From: Acinetobacter variabilis
GTDB lineage: Bacteria > Pseudomonadota > Gammaproteobacteria > Pseudomonadales > Moraxellaceae
Direction of reading: 5' to 3'
NCBI RefSeq assembly: GCF_000369625.1
Contig: NZ_KB850113.1
Location: 1,045,251 to 1,109,250 of the forward strand
Length of the DNA stretch: 64,000 nt
In this document: positions 63,914 to 64,000 of the stretch, in pieces
How positions within the stretch are numbered: position 1 is the stretch's first letter
How the letters are laid out: each line of letters opens with the position of its first letter
Notes under the pieces: generated by a model
Seen by the model: the letters and a program-made list of their open reading frames with translations, nothing else
Told to the model about the DNA's origin: nothing
Databases searched by the model: none
Program-made: the position numbers and the translations under genes

Positions 63914-64000
63914 TTATTTAGGTTCAATTGGCTCAAACGGCGCAACGACATCGGCATTTTGTGCACGATGACGCATGAAGTGATCCATCAAAACAATTGC
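63914..64000 (-). CDS. 3' end of an unrecognised gene (continues beyond window)
   Basis: The last 28 codons of a minus-strand gene, reading ...LMDHFMRHRAQNADVVAPFEP... to TAA at 63914-63916. The frame is open to the edge and placed correctly just after a terminator, so it is a real C terminus. I do not recognise the protein from this fragment. Confidence 0.65.
   Translation of the reverse strand, partial: AIVLMDHFMRHRAQNADVVAPFEPIEPK

Overview
The window is a stretch of a low-GC gammaproteobacterial chromosome, almost certainly Acinetobacter (not obviously A. baumannii itself). Pointers are the divergent alkM-type alkane hydroxylase and AraC regulator, two long acyl-CoA dehydrogenases with the extra C-terminal domain, SstT, a CioAB-type oxidase, PilU ATPases and an ISAba11-like element of exactly 1101 bp. 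It is ordinary chromosome with two insertion sequences and three single-base-frameshifted genes. I see no prophage, CRISPR array, rRNA, tRNA or biosynthetic cluster.

Layout. 0-6.7 kb: the 3' part of a zinc metallopeptidase gene, an IS3-family element (1112-2422), then a thiolase and acyl-CoA dehydrogenase pair (fatty-acid oxidation) and a TetR regulator. 6.7-10.2 kb: copper module copA-cueR-copZ with a recognisable CueR-type promoter. 10.3-13.9 kb: sulfur block with cysK, a two-cysteine ArsR regulator and a SulP transporter. 14-24.2 kb: sstT, a DUF1275 membrane protein, a DUF2058 protein, a YbdG-like mechanosensitive channel, an ABC exporter, an AraC regulator, gcvH and an MFS carrier. 24.3-27.1 kb: two tandem pilU-type retraction ATPase genes. 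27.3-28.8 kb: a DAHP synthase preceded by what reads as a complete aromatic-amino-acid attenuator: promoter, leader peptide with a Tyr-Phe-Tyr-Phe-Trp run, competing hairpins and terminator. 28.9-36.5 kb: a glycine-zipper protein, a frameshifted class III alcohol dehydrogenase, a phospholipase D-like lipoprotein, small enzymes, a DNA glycosylase, an SGNH hydrolase and a desaturase. 36.9-41.8 kb: an operon of acyl-CoA dehydrogenase, kinase-like phosphotransferase, histidine phosphatase and SDR, with a divergent LysR gene. 42-45.3 kb: a nuclease and cydAB (cioAB) plus a 35-residue DUF2474-like subunit. 45.5-53.2 kb: MarR-MFS pair, XRE regulator with a broken membrane-protein partner, GlxA-type regulator, second acyl-CoA dehydrogenase, alkM and its regulator. 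53.2-58.7 kb: lpxB, a TauE family carrier, second DAHP synthase, a phosphatase-like protein, ispF and a secreted protein. 58.7-64 kb: ISAba11-like element, a D-amino-acid-dehydrogenase-like oxidase behind a tandem glycine riboswitch, an AEC carrier, a decayed immunity-like gene, a GNAT acetyltransferase and the 3' end of another gene.

The metabolic theme is uptake and oxidation of alkanes and fatty acids (alkM, two acyl-CoA dehydrogenases, thiolase, desaturase, and the kinase/dehydrogenase operon), together with copper, sulfur and amino-acid control modules. The most interesting new reading is the RNA regulation: the aromatic attenuator at 28.57-28.76 kb and the glycine riboswitch at 61.27-61.46 kb.
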